A stretch of DNA of 64,000 nt from Lactifluus volemus (taxonomy: Eukaryota; Basidiomycota; Agaricomycetes; Russulales; Russulaceae): NCBI GenBank assembly GCA_022376515.1, contig WTXI01000012.1, positions 806,001 to 870,000 of the forward strand, read 5' to 3'. A model generated the notes under the pieces. The model was given only the letters and a program-made list of their open reading frames with translations. It made no database searches and had not been told where the DNA came from. Each line of letters starts with the position of its first letter. Position 1 is the stretch's first letter. This document shows positions 13,101 to 24,172 of the stretch, in pieces. Made by a program: the position numbers and the translations under genes.

Positions 13101-13331
13101 GTTCAGCTATTACTTGACCATGGCGCCAATGTGGATGCAAAGGAGTGTGACCTCTGGACTCCCTTACACATCGCAGCCCTCTACGGCAATCTCAAGATAG
13201 TCAAGCTGCTCCTAGAGCGGGGAGCAAATGTTCATCTGCGGAATGATGAAGGCAAGACGCCATACCAGGAAGCATTAAAGTACAGGCGGTCGGACATTGC
13301 CCGATTGTTGTTGGAGAATGGCGCGCATTAA
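7190..13331 (+). CDS. NOD-like receptor: Goodbye-NACHT-ankyrin protein, about 1,918 aa
   Basis: A fungal STAND/NLR protein, a cytosolic NTP-driven switch of the type linked to non-self recognition and programmed cell death. Inferred exons: 7190-7498, 7560-7613, 7667-7862, 7912-8058, 8114-8284, 8349-8373, 8426-9025 and 9077-13331; all phases close and no stop is crossed. Residues about 20-235 match the Goodbye-type N-terminal domain, ending in the usual lysine-rich helix. NACHT follows: the W-L-S-P-P-D-P-S motif, the P-loop G-K-P-G-S-G-K-S at about 291-298, and Walker B I-I-V-D-A-L-D-E near 393-400. A winged-helix region spans about 500-740. Ankyrin repeats fill 740-1918; units at about 865-1489 are almost identical, the last ten or so are diverged. 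The P-loop lies on a 25-base exon. It stands alone, convergent with the next gene. The family is sure; exact splicing is inferred. Confidence 0.9.
10170..12040 (+). repeat. Eighteen to nineteen near-identical 99-bp ankyrin repeats inside the NLR gene
   Basis: Tandem 99-bp units encoding 33-residue ankyrin repeats with the core D-I-V-Q-L-L-L-[EKQ]-N-[DG]-A-A-V. Two unit types alternate: one with E-N-D-A-A-V-D-S-P-D and one with K/Q-N-G-A-A-V-N-S-R-D or V-D-L-R-D. Higher-order copies are visible: a two-unit block (about 198 bp, near 10970-11170 and 11170-11365) and a three-unit block (about 297 bp, near 11366-11660 and 11663-11957). Differences cluster at a few codons, mainly the residue after the first N, the R/W and M/K pair, and the QN/HN/RF/AL pair. 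Such DNA-level identity implies recent duplication or gene conversion. Confidence 0.95.
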
Positions 13332-14209
13332 GGTATGATCTCACATGGTTTCAGACATGCTGCTGAAATATGCATTCAGGTGTAGACATTACTTCAATTC
13401 GATGATTCTGGGATGGAGGCGAGGGTACTGTACTACACAACCAGTCATGGATGGCTTGCGCTGGTACAAGGCCAAATGACTCGAACTTGAAAAAGGGTGT
13501 TATACTGTATTGGACAAGCGGGAAGGGGGGAAAGATAGCACTATGTACGATTGTCGTGGCAATATGTGTTAATCCCTTAGCTACGCCGGGTGCACTTCAC
13601 ATCCAAAGTCTTGCCAGTGCGCGTGATACGTATCACAACTAAGGACACACGAAGCGTTAGACGAAAAACATGGCCTCTGTTCATGCATTCATGACTCAAG
13701 GTAGATTGAAGAGGACATAATGATCCGTAGTTTGATTGAAGGAAGAAAAATGAGGTTGAATAAAAGCCGTCAGTTCAGTCACATGTGCAAGGACGTGAAT
13801 TAAGGTTCGGTCATCGGCGATCAATGCGACGGCAACGTCGTTGAGCATGAAGGTCACGGTGTAAAAAAGGGAACTCGGGTGATGATGATGGATGAAAGTA
13901 TACGAAGCACATGTATCTGTAGAAGTTTGTAAAGCATAAATGTATCAGGGGAAGTTTAGTGGAGCGTCGTAAGAGGGGCGAGGGGAGTTAAATGGCGTAA
14001 GTGGAAATGGTGACACAAGTTGCGTAAGAAGATTGAAGACGTTGGGAGGAGGGGACATAACAAAACTCTAATAGAGATATAAACAGCTAAATACGTGCAG
14101 GACGGAAAGCGAGCATGAAGGATTGCAAAAGAAAAAGAGACGTCTTGAGATTGAGAGCACCAAAAAAAAAGGGGACAACAATGGAGGAAACCTGGGGGCG
14201 GGGCGTCGT
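13332..14209. other. Convergent 3' intergenic region
   Basis: About 880 bases between the 3' ends of the NLR gene and the membrane-protein gene. Only short unsupported reading frames, an A-rich run at 14161-14172 and scattered AATAAA-like hexamers (for example near 13758) are seen. No gene or repeat was found. Confidence 0.6.
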
Positions 14210-17200
14210 TTAATGAGGCGTGGTGAATGTTCGTGTGTGCGGCGGCGCATAATGTTCCATTCCACTAGGACTCGTCGGCGTCCTCCCACTCGACTCTGTA
14301 CTCTGACTGACGATAGTCGGTGGCATCGTCACGAGCGACGCAGCAGCCGTACTCAAGTCTGCTGCCGGTGGCGGCGGTGGGGACGGTGGTGTGACACTAA
14401 CGTGCGTTTGGGGCAGAGGAATCGGCAAGCCTCCTTCGGGTGAATGTTGTCGCGTTTGAGCCTGTGACTGCGCCTGTGTGACCGTACGTGTCTGTGTCTG
14501 CGTCGAGCCACTCGTGGTATCCTCAGACTGTACAGACTGAGACAATAAAGAGAGAGGTGAAGTCTGAGACGTGAACGAACGCGCCGTTTGGAGTTGGGCC
14601 TGTTCGGACGATGAGGATGAAGCGCTGCGCGCACGTGCAGCTGCGCTACCGCTTCTCGACTCTTCCTGCTGCTCCGCCTGCCCCTCTGCTCTAGCTCTCA
14701 CCCGCGCAGATACAGCAGCTGCAACCGCAGCTGCCGCGGCCGACGACGACGACACAGATGAACGACCCGTATCACTCTCGAGCGTCCGCGCGCGCGCACC
14801 CCCGGTTCGTCTCAACGACCCAAGACCAGTGCCGGCCACCCCTGGCACGCCAAACGTATGATTCTCAGGATTACTCAGCGCGCCGTCGCTCGCTGACGCC
14901 TCCGACGATTCCCCACCTGACAACCGAACTGCGCCGGGAGAACCAGGCGCACGCCCTAGTACGAGTTCGATGCTAGATCGCGATGCGCCGCCGATACTGT
15001 GTATGAGGCTCTGTGTCCGCGTGCGCCTCGGCGCAAGCGACACGCTGGCTGCCGAGACGTGTGAATTATGTCGAGAGCTGGCGCCACTGCCGCTACCCGT
15101 GCCTCCGGATCCAGAACTGGTATGCCGCGAACGAGAACGAGATCTGAATGCGCCACTGATCCTAGCGAGCGAAGCCGCGCTGCCATTCCGCGATCCGAGA
15201 AGGGAAGCTCTCGGACTTGGTTGCGACGATGGTGCCGACAGCAGACCGACTGAATCTTCACGCTCACGCGCCTCGAGCGAACCATCGGGCGACGGTTGAC
15301 CTGAGCGTGGCGGACGATCATCTTCGCGGTCTGATTCTGGGACTGGGTCTGAACTGACGATGCTCGTGCGCAGATGTCGAGGGTGGTGAACGCGGTGATG
15401 TTCCTCGAATGCTGATGGAGGAGGTGGAGGACGCGTGGCCGTGACGCCACCTGCTGGAGTAGGGGAAACTGGGACGCTGCCTGCGCGCTGGCGTGTGCTC
15501 GTGCCGGCTGCAGGGTGCCGTGGAGGCATGGGCATTCCACCGCGTGCGTGTTCTTGCGGGCTTGGTGCGGACGAACTCGGAGCGGCCGCCGAGACGGGTG
15601 AACCAGGAGAAGGCGATGAAGAAGTGGTGGCCGTCTCTGCGTTACCCGTGCTGCGCGTGTCATGTGACTCACGTGTCGAAGTGCTCTTGCTCTGCGGTGT
15701 AGCAGTTGTCCGAGAGAAGGCAAACGGAGGCGAACCCGTGGACGACATGCTTCCTCCGCGTGCCGGGTGACGAAACGCGAATGGGTAACGGCTGGGTATG
15801 GGGTGTCCGAGGCTCGAGAGTGAGTTTGACGCACGGCCAGAGAACGAGGATGGATCTTCGCTTGTGCGGCGTCGGGTCTCCTCTTCCTCTTCATCCTCCT
15901 CTTCTACCTCTTCCTCCACCTCGTCCTCAACCTGCACCACAATGTCACCCTCTTCATCTTCCTCCTCGCCACCATGTTCACCTCCTTCGCCCTCTATCAA
16001 CCCAGGCGATGGCGGGAACGGAATCTGTTCCTTCTCGCTGCTATCCCTCGAACCAAACCCAGTGAAAGGATAAGGCAGGTTCTTGATAGGCGCTTTGCCT
16101 CCCTCTGTCGTCTTCGTTTCCTGCAGATGAGCCTCCGGTGGCGATGCCGTGACGAGTGCGGGGCCATCAACCTGGCTGCTCCTGCGTGACTGAGGGCTTT
16201 CAAACAGTTCCCGCGAGAGCATGCCCCTGCGCGCCGGCTGCGGCTGCGCCGTAACGCCAAGACCAACTGCCGCAAAGACCTTCTCGATACCCTCGAAACC
16301 GCCCTCGGAGTGCTGACCAGCGGTCGTCGTCTGTGTCGTGCGCGGCGCGCGAAGCGTGAGACAAAATTCGTACGCTTCCAGCACGCGCAGGAGTGTACAT
16401 TCTTTCCAGATCCACGGAAGCGTCTCGATACCACCAGCGCCCGTGCCGCCAATCTCAGACTTTTCGCTGTAAATTGAGGCCGTGCGGCCAATTTCTGCCT
16501 CTTCCCAGCGTGTTCGGGGCCCACAGAGCCCTGCACAGCCATACCCGCTGAACGTCCAGAGACCGACCCTGCGCGAACCTTTAACCCTCGAGTCGAGAGA
16601 GGCAGTGAGAGAAGAAACGTACCAACTAAGCAGGAGGACGAGGGTCCTCCAGGCCGCCCAGGCGGCATTGGCAATCAACACACCTTTGGCGTAGCCAGAA
16701 AGTGCGCCCGTGCCAGTATTGAAAAACGTTCCGTCGCGCTGCGTGATACTCGGATCAACGTCTGGGAGCGATAACCCACCAGGGAAACGCTCAGGACTGA
16801 AGAACGTGAGGAGGAGCGCGAGGGCCAAGCCTGCACGCGGGAGGAGTGTCGCGATTGTCGGGAAGTTCTGGGAATAAAAATAACACGTCTCTGCGATCGC
16901 GTCGCGTAGCGATCCCTCAGCGGATCGGAGGATAGCGTTCGAGTTGACGTGGGGGAAGGCCGAGCTGCGGACGTGTTGGAAGAAGCAAAAGTGGGTGTAG
17001 GACGTCATGGAGGCCAAATTGAAAGCCGGGGAAGATAAATAAATGGGCAGGATGACAGGACGACCTGAAACAGTTATCTGTCTAAGGAGGAAGCTTGCAA
17101 GAGGGGCAGATAGGGAACTCACGAAAGCGCCAGCGACGGTAAAAGGAGTAGATGAGCTCGTAGCCAAGCAATACGCCGAATATCCAGATGGTCCAGCATG

Positions 17201-18243
17201 CAATGTAGGCGACAGCACCAAAGACCCAGTTGCGACCAGAACCGGGTACTCCGGGTGCGTCGGGATTCGGAAACTTTGCTACTCTAGCGACCTCAATTAA
17301 CGGCAAAACAGAGAAAATAAATAAATTTCGGGACTCACTCGATCAAGATAAAGATGGCATTAAAATCGAGAAAAGTTTGAATCGGGACGTGTGCAAAGAC
17401 GACGAGAGGAAAGAGGTAAAAGTGGAGGCGAGATTTCCAGGACGGATCGCGCAAGAGTTCGAGGTGCAATCCGGGTGCGCGAAACTTGGGTGGATCTGCA
17501 ATGGCGGCGCGAAGACGGGCATCCGGTGTCTGTGGAAAAGAAGAAAAAGAAACAAGCGTGGGCGAGGGTGCTCCTGCTCTGCAGTACGACCGACGGGACA
17601 CGAAAACGGAAGGGCGGGAGCGATGTAAGGAGGCACTGCTTACCCGCGTCGTCGTCACACCGTGCTGACGCGAACCACTCGCACCACCACCACCACCACC
17701 ACCACTGACACGACCACCGGAACCACCAAGGCCAGAAGGAGCACCGGTACCGGTACCGGCTACGCTAGAATCTTGCATGCTGACGATACGAACCGACCGC
17801 GGAGTCGGTTTTCGACCTCCCACGAAAGCCAAAGTTGGGGTCTGAGCCGAGCTGCTACCGCCTGGCGCAAGATCGAAAGCGGGGTCGCCGGTGCTGGCGC
17901 CACCCCCGCTGAAGACGTGGGTTGTGCTCAGGGAATGGAGCGTAGAGCCCGGAGCGGGAGGTGGAGGTCGTTTGGGGAGCCAGGATGGGTAACCTTCTAT
18001 GGAGCCGTTCTCGCGATTGTCGTTATTGTCGTTGTGGCCGCCCTGTAGAGAGGCAGAGGCGGTCGGCGTCGATGAGACCACGCTTGAGCGACGGTGCTGA
18101 CGGGCCGGTTCTTGTTCATTCTGTATACTCGACAAACTCGCGCGAGGCTCTTCATTATTGTCGTCCTCTTGTTCTTGCTCGTGCCCTTCGGGTGCTGGGT
18201 CGGTCGGGGACGGATTATCATTAGAAGGGTGAGATCGTGCCAT
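14210..18243 (-). CDS. Multi-pass membrane protein with a long disordered tail, about 1,268 aa (family not recognised)
   Basis: Inferred exons are 18243-17644, 17529-17339, 17283-17123 and 17064-14210; the total is an exact multiple of three. The first 200 residues are low-complexity (S, P, G, T). About five hydrophobic segments follow: roughly residues 234-262, 283-307, 319-350, 376-396 and 424-447. The tail of some 800 residues is Ser/Pro/Arg rich with an acidic run near residue 620. A candidate 75-bp intron at 16548-16622 (GTACGT donor, TTCAG acceptor) is in frame, so the protein could exist with or without 25 residues just after the last helix. I do not recognise the family and give no function. 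It is the intact parent of three decayed copies at 1-6.9 kb. Start: first ATG of an open exon, absent from all copies. Confidence 0.75.
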
Positions 18244-18661
18244 GATTTAAGATACGCCAATAGAAAAAATAAAAAGCCCAGAAAGAAACTGCGAACAGAT
18301 TAAAAAAGAGGTGTCAAAGGTCAAGGGAGGTGTCGCAAATGTGAGAAAGAAAGACCGTTTGATGGATATATTGTTGAACTTTTTTTTCGGAGGGGAGGAG
18401 GAGGGGAAGGGATGGGTGGAGGCGATAAGAGACCCTCAAGGGAGTCAGCCGCGGGGAAAGAGGCAGCTAATGAGGGAAATGCGGGGAGATTTGATGAGCA
18501 GCCTCGTGTTGATTGGGGTGGACGAAATCAAGGGGGCCTCGAGGCTTTCAAGGGTGGGTCATCCAACGAGGTGAACACGCCCGCCTCGGGTTGAAATCAA
18601 ATCTTGAACCTTTTCGTTAACGCCGGGAGAACATAAAAGGTACACCCGCTAAGCTAATTTC

Positions 18662-18677
18662 GGTCGTACGTACGACC
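18662..18677. repeat. Perfect 16-bp palindrome
   Basis: The sequence GGTCGTACGTACGACC equals its own reverse complement. It lies about 420 bp upstream of the membrane-protein gene start. It could be a dimeric transcription-factor site or chance. Confidence 0.5.
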
Positions 18678-20136
18678 CAAACTCAAGTTACCATATGGCC
18701 GCGGCCTCTCTGACAGTTGAAAAAAAAACTCCCTTATATTGTCTCCTCTTCACTTGGCAACAAATTTCACGTTTCCCATGAGCGAGCACTTGGTTTGCAT
18801 TCTGTTCATGTACTTTTTACGCCGCTTCCTTTTCTAGTTGCTTTACACCCCTCCGTTTAATCACAATTCCATAACGGAATGAACTTGCGAGCCTCATGGC
18901 AACGCATTGGCAGCACAAATGACTGGAGAGATCTTGATCGGGTATATAGATCACGATCGAGTTCAACCAGGTCCCAACCAGGAACTACTCTCATTTGGCC
19001 CGTCGTGACGACAACAGACTTTTTGACTTGAGGAGCCAAAGAGTCCAAGCACCGAACCGAGGAGCAACTCCACCTCGTGTCCGTTGGCGGGGAAATAGAT
19101 ACTCGTGACGTCCACGCATAAAGCGAATTTGTCAACTTTTACGCACGGCAAAACACTCAAAACGTGTAGACGTCTACTGTACGTCACCCAAAATCGGTAT
19201 CTGTAAACGGACTTGCCTAAAGCTCGTTTTCAAGTCCCATCCCCTCTCAACGCGAGAAACCTCTGTTTGTCAATCATATACCCCCACGTACAGTACTGCT
19301 CGCGCTTTGTGGGAAAGGGGACAGACTTGCTCACGTCCGCGGGGAACACGGACAAGCTGACACACGAGCCGCGCGGTCTCCGGGCGGCATTTCGAGATCG
19401 ATGCCCAGACGCGTCACAGCGTGCTTCTCCGCTGCAGTCGGCACGCATCGTGAAAGGGTGCACGTTAACACCTGTGCATCACGAATCACGCGAGCTGCCA
19501 GCGACCCCTTTGCGTCATCGGGTCGTGGTGCAAGGTAAAGATATGAACGTAAGCGGTGCACGGGAGGGAAGGACTCGTGGTGTTCGTGAACTGGAGAGCG
19601 TTGGCCGGATGGTGGGAGGTGCAACGTGGCAGCTTGTGTCAGTCACCGGGAGAGTACAAGCTGAGCATCGTGACCGTGAACGCATACAAAGAGTGCTACT
19701 GCAGCCATTCAAACGTATGTCCCGACGACGTCCTCTACAATCTGTATCATGCACCCACGGATTAGCGGGTTCTTTGCTGCTGTCATGCCCGGGAAGAGGT
19801 CGTAGTGGGGCGATGTTTGAGGAGGTCAACTTGAATGAGGTCCTGGGAAGGATCGAGGGCAAAGTCCTTTAGCCACGATGAGTTACATCTCGCTAGTGGT
19901 ATTGTTCTGCAGGCCGCAGAGACTAGCCAACGATTTCGGGGCTCGTAGGCGTGGAAGTGGCCTGCCAGCACAATGGTGGCTTGACGCGTTGAACTGGGGG
20001 CACACCAGGTGGGCTGGTCACTCACGAAGGGGGCCATTCAGGACCACCTGGTGGACATCTACAAGGCTACCTGAGGCTGAGACCACCCAGACAGATGTAA
20101 TAGAAACACAGTTCGAGGTAGCCACTCCAGTTTGTG

Positions 20137-20272
20137 TTGGTTATAATTCCATTGCAGCTTGGACATCCTTAGATAATAGATGTTGGTGGGCCCAGAGGAC
20201 AACTTGGCTGAGATGGATCTCCAGGACCCCAACATTTATCTAATGATTAGTCTCTGTGAAATTATAACCAGA
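20137..20272. repeat. Possible short mobile-element remnant with inverted ends
   Basis: GGTTATAATT at 20139-20148 is repeated in reverse complement at 20260-20269. The left end reads TGTTGGTTATAATTCC, which resembles the TG-start of some LTRs. No target duplication was found. It may be a small MITE, a solo-LTR fragment, or chance. Confidence 0.3.
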
Positions 20273-20352
20273 GTGACAACCTGAAAAAGGCTTCCACCAT
20301 CTATCCAGCTTGCTGTTGGACGTTTTCAACGGCAATTTCCGTGCTGAGCCTT

Positions 20353-23300
20353 ATGGTAATACGTAGCAGGGGGCGCTTGCGCTTGGCTAGTATATTCCTA
20401 TTCAGAATGGTCATTCGGACCACTTGGATCTTATTTTACATCGCTTTTCTTCATTTCGTCGGGATTTATCTCTTTACTCGTGGTTTTTTGCTCAGCAGGT
20501 TGTCTCTTTCCACCATCGCCGACTGCTCTTCCTCTCATTCTCCCTGTACACTACCACCCACTCACAAACGTGCCATCCTTCTCATCATCGATGCCCTTCG
20601 CTTCGACTTTCTCTCTCCACATCCCTCAGAACCTCATTCCACTTACCATCACAATGTCTTGACCCTTCCTCGTGAACTCACTGCCAAGCAACCACACAAC
20701 TCGTTTCTCTTCAACGCTTACGCTGACCCCCCAACAACGACTCTCCAGCGTATCAAGGGCCTCGTCACTGGCTCTCTCCCGACGTTCGTAGACATGGGTT
20801 ACAACTTTGGAGGTGCTTCCATCGCAGAGGACTCCATCATCCTCCAGCTCCAACAAGCAAATAAGAATGTATGTCCTCCACCACGGTAACTTATCTTCCT
20901 GACCCTCTCCGCTGGCTTCCAGATAGCGTTCATGGGTGACGACACCTGGCTCTCCGTCTTTCCTACCTCTTTCCACCCAGAGATGACCCACGACTTTGAT
21001 TCCTTCAACGTCGAAGATCTCCACACCGTCGACAACGGCGTCATTGCCAACCTTTTCCCTCTCTTGACAAACTCGACGCATGCTCACACTTGGGATTTCA
21101 TCATTGGTCACTTTCTTGGCGTCGATCACGTCGGACATCGCGTAGGTCCCGACCACCCGACGATGCTAGCCAAGCTGCAACAGATGAACGACGTCTTGAA
21201 ACGTGTCGTCGACCTGCTCGATCAAGACACTCTCCTCGTCGTTCTCGGAGACCACGGCATGGACCGCAAGGGTGACCACGGTGGCGACAGCGATCTCGAA
21301 GTTTCGGCCGGCTTGTGGGTCTACTCCAAGGGTCCACCCTTATCCTCCAGCAACCACTACCCATCGCCGACCGCGCACCTGCCACAGATCACCTTCCCAG
21401 GCGAGCGTTCTCCCCATCGTTCCGTGCAGCAAATCGATCTCGTGCCCACCCTCTCCCTCCTTCTCGGCCTCCCCATTCCTTTTAACAACCTCGGCACGGT
21501 TATACCCGAGCTCTTCTGGCGTGATCGTGCCGCCGGCGAATACGCCAAGGCGCTCGATATCAACGCACGTCAGGTGCGCTCCTATCTCGAGGCGTATCGC
21601 AACAGCGCTTCTGGCGCCGAACTCGACGGCGTGTGGAGCGTGCTGGAAACTTCTTGGACCAACTTCTTCTCGCACGCCCGTGGCGAGCCAGGTCTAGAAG
21701 CAGCGGCGGTCGAGTTTACGCGTCTGGCGCTCGAGACGTGCCGTTCTCTCTGGGCGCGATTCAACCCCGTGCTCATGGTGGCAGGACTAGTCGTGATCGC
21801 GCTCAGCCTTTGGGTCGGCTGGACGGTCTATGCGCGTAGTGGACGGTACTCACTGGATGAGTGGGACCGCTATTTGGCCACTCTCCGCCGAGTGATTGTG
21901 ACATCTTTGGGCGTGGGCGTAGCGCTCGGGGGAGTTGCACATGCGTCACTTGGGACCGTTGTTCAGCTGTTTGACGGTGTAACCGTAGTTCAATTCATTC
22001 TCTTCGGGGCCTCACTTTGTTCCACCCTTGGCGTTCTTCTCGGCCTATCATCGCCTCCGCCTCCGCCTCCGCCGCCCCCTCCAAAATCACCATTCCGTCT
22101 CTCTTCCTCTTTCGTCGTTTTACTCCTCCATTCGATCGCCTTTGTCTCCAACTCGTACACCTTTTGGGAAGACCGCGCGGTGGCCTTCCTGCTCCCCTTT
22201 ACACTCCTCCCACCGCTTCTCACCGCACTATCAGCGCCGACCGCAAGTCTACGGCGTCGCATCCTCGCGTTTTGCGCGTTGTTCGTGGTCTGCGTCAGGT
22301 TGATGGCCGTCAGTACCGTCTGCCGCGAGGAACAACAACCTTGGTGCCATGTGACGTTTTTCTTCTCCGGTGGTACCGACGCAGCCGCTGCGGAACCGCC
22401 ACCGCTCGTCCGCGCGCTCGTGCTTCCTGCGGCCGCGCTGCTGGGTCCTTACGTCGTGCGTCGCCGTGTGCTCGCCAGGTCCAAATCGGATAATGGAATA
22501 GCGCCCCTCGTGTTGTCTTTTGTTCTCCCAACGGCTTTGGTGGCAGGTTCGGCCTGTTGGTTACTCGAATGGCTCGACTCGTCAGGTGCTGGTAGTGCTA
22601 CAGCTACGTATTTCGTCGATCTTCGCACGATACGTACGGTATTAGCATGGACGAGTTTGATCGCGGCTCTAGGCGGTATCGCGCTCTGGACTCTCATCCC
22701 CGTCACCTTAGACGTTTCTTCGGACAACGGCACCGGAACCGGAACCGCCGCCGCAAAGACAAAAAAGAAGGAAGTTCGAGTGGTAGTGTTGGGGTTTGCC
22801 AATGCGTTTGGAGCACCGTTTGTGCTCCTGTGGACGCTCGCGCTCGTACCAGTATGGCTAGCCTCGCAACCGAGCGCACAGATCACTTTGGCACTCGCCA
22901 CCATCGCGGTGCTCGCACATTTAGAGCTCGTAGATGCGACGCGTGACGCGCGCGCTCTACAATCGAGCTTTGCCCTCGACCCTGCCGCTACGTTAGCTTA
23001 CCTACAACAAGGTAGCAGCACAGCACCAGGAGGGACGACGATGACGACGACGACGTCATTTGACGAGATTGCGCCGCTCGTGTTATTAGCCCAACTCGCT
23101 TATTTCGCAACTGGACATCAAGCCACATTGTCGAGTTTGCAATGGAAAAGCGCGTTCACGTTCAGTTCAAAATTATCTTATCCACTCTCTCCCATCCTCG
23201 TCGTGCTCAACACTTTGGGCCCCATGGCGCTCATCGCCTCTGCAGCTCCTCTATTAGCCATTTGGAACCGAGCTCCACTACAACAACAACAACAAGTCCA

Positions 23301-23619
23301 AGATCAAGATCAAGATCGAGAAGGAGAGCGACGTTCGGCGGGGGCGGCGGCGCTATTGGACTCGACTCGAGCCTGCCTCGGAATCTCACAATATTTGACC
23401 ACGTTGTTGTTAGGTACCGCGTTGAGCGCCGCTTGGCTCCGACGTCATCTCATGGTTTGGAAAGTGTTCGCGCCGAGGTACATTCTCGCCGCGTTCCAAC
23501 TCTTGCTCGTCGATCTCGTCTTGATCATCGGGTTGATGGTCGTCGTCGGTCACGTCGTAGGTCGTGTCGGTCGCGTGTTTGGTCAGTTGCACCGCCGTTC
23601 CGGTTCTGGTCGGAGGTAA
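20353..23619 (+). CDS. GPI13: GPI ethanolamine phosphate transferase 3 (Gpi13/PIG-O), about 1,070 aa
   Basis: This ER enzyme adds ethanolamine phosphate to the third mannose of the GPI precursor, the group later joined to proteins. Exons are 20353-20868 and 20923-23619, with a 54-bp intron. An N-terminal membrane anchor (about residues 27-50) is followed by the lumenal alkaline-phosphatase-like domain. Its landmarks are D-A-L-R-F-D near residue 85, the T-T-T-L-Q-R-I-K nucleophile region, G-D-D-T-W just after the intron, S-F-N-V-E-D-L-H-T-V-D-N-G typical of this subfamily, G-V-D-H-V-G-H and L-G-D-H-G-M-D. The C-terminal half has many membrane segments. A proline run near 22055 is an insertion in a loop. 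The first in-frame ATG is 20353; 20407 is an alternative that still keeps the anchor. Length fits the family. It is convergent with the transcription-factor gene. Confidence 0.93.
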
Positions 23620-24172
23620 CGATTTAAATGAAAAGTCTACGTACGTAGAACATAAAACCTATTATCATAGAGATTCGATAGAGTGTATTCCTAAGGATAT
23701 ATATATTTTCCAAACAGATGAACTTTAGTCCTGTATATCTCCTCTGGGCAAAGAACTACCTCTGAGCGCGACTGTTGTGAGTGCTCGATGCTCAATTGGC
23801 ATCAAGGGATCAATGTGCCATATTATTGATTTGGCGACAGCTAATATACGTACATACAAGTGTGACGACCACAACACCTAAGGAAAAGAAAAAATAAAGA
23901 GAGTCCTCCGATACCGTTGCGCGAGCGCGACCCCAGACGAGGTAGATGTCTATACAAAGTAACTCTCATGATGTACCAGTCATTCATTACGAAAAAAACA
24001 GCACAAAACAATAAAGCAGCGGAGGATGCACCTGGTGGATACGGCAATACGAGAGCAGAGTGGTTTCGAGTCGTAACGGTAGATGAAGCGTACGTTTGTA
24101 GATGCAGGGGACCTTATTGCGGAAACAAATTAGGAGGCAGACAGAGAGAAGAAGAAACTTTTGAGGAGTGGT
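23620..24172. other. Convergent 3' intergenic region
   Basis: About 550 bases between the GPI13 stop and the transcription-factor stop. It is AT-rich with short unsupported frames, an AT-rich stretch at 23695-23712 and an A-rich run near 23990. No gene seen. Confidence 0.6.

Larger units (their letters stand above)
18244..20352. other. Divergent intergenic region of 2.1 kb
   Basis: This lies between the divergently transcribed membrane-protein gene and GPI13 and should hold both promoters. A perfect 16-bp palindrome sits at 18662-18677 and a possible small repeat at about 20137-20272. The short reading frames here, up to 219 codons at 19213-19872, have no recognisable domain, codon pattern or splice support. 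Confidence 0.5.

Noticed and set aside
14970..16694. Several 60-110 codon plus frames opposite the membrane-protein gene
   Set aside because: Antisense shadows of an arginine/serine-rich coding tail; the same frames are present in the pseudogene copies without signs of selection.
19213..19872. 219-codon plus frame in the promoter gap
   Set aside because: No domain, irregular composition, and overlapping minus frames of similar quality. Looks like chance in GC-balanced sequence.
22017..23627. Overlapping frames within GPI13 in other frames
   Set aside because: Shadows of a well-supported gene.
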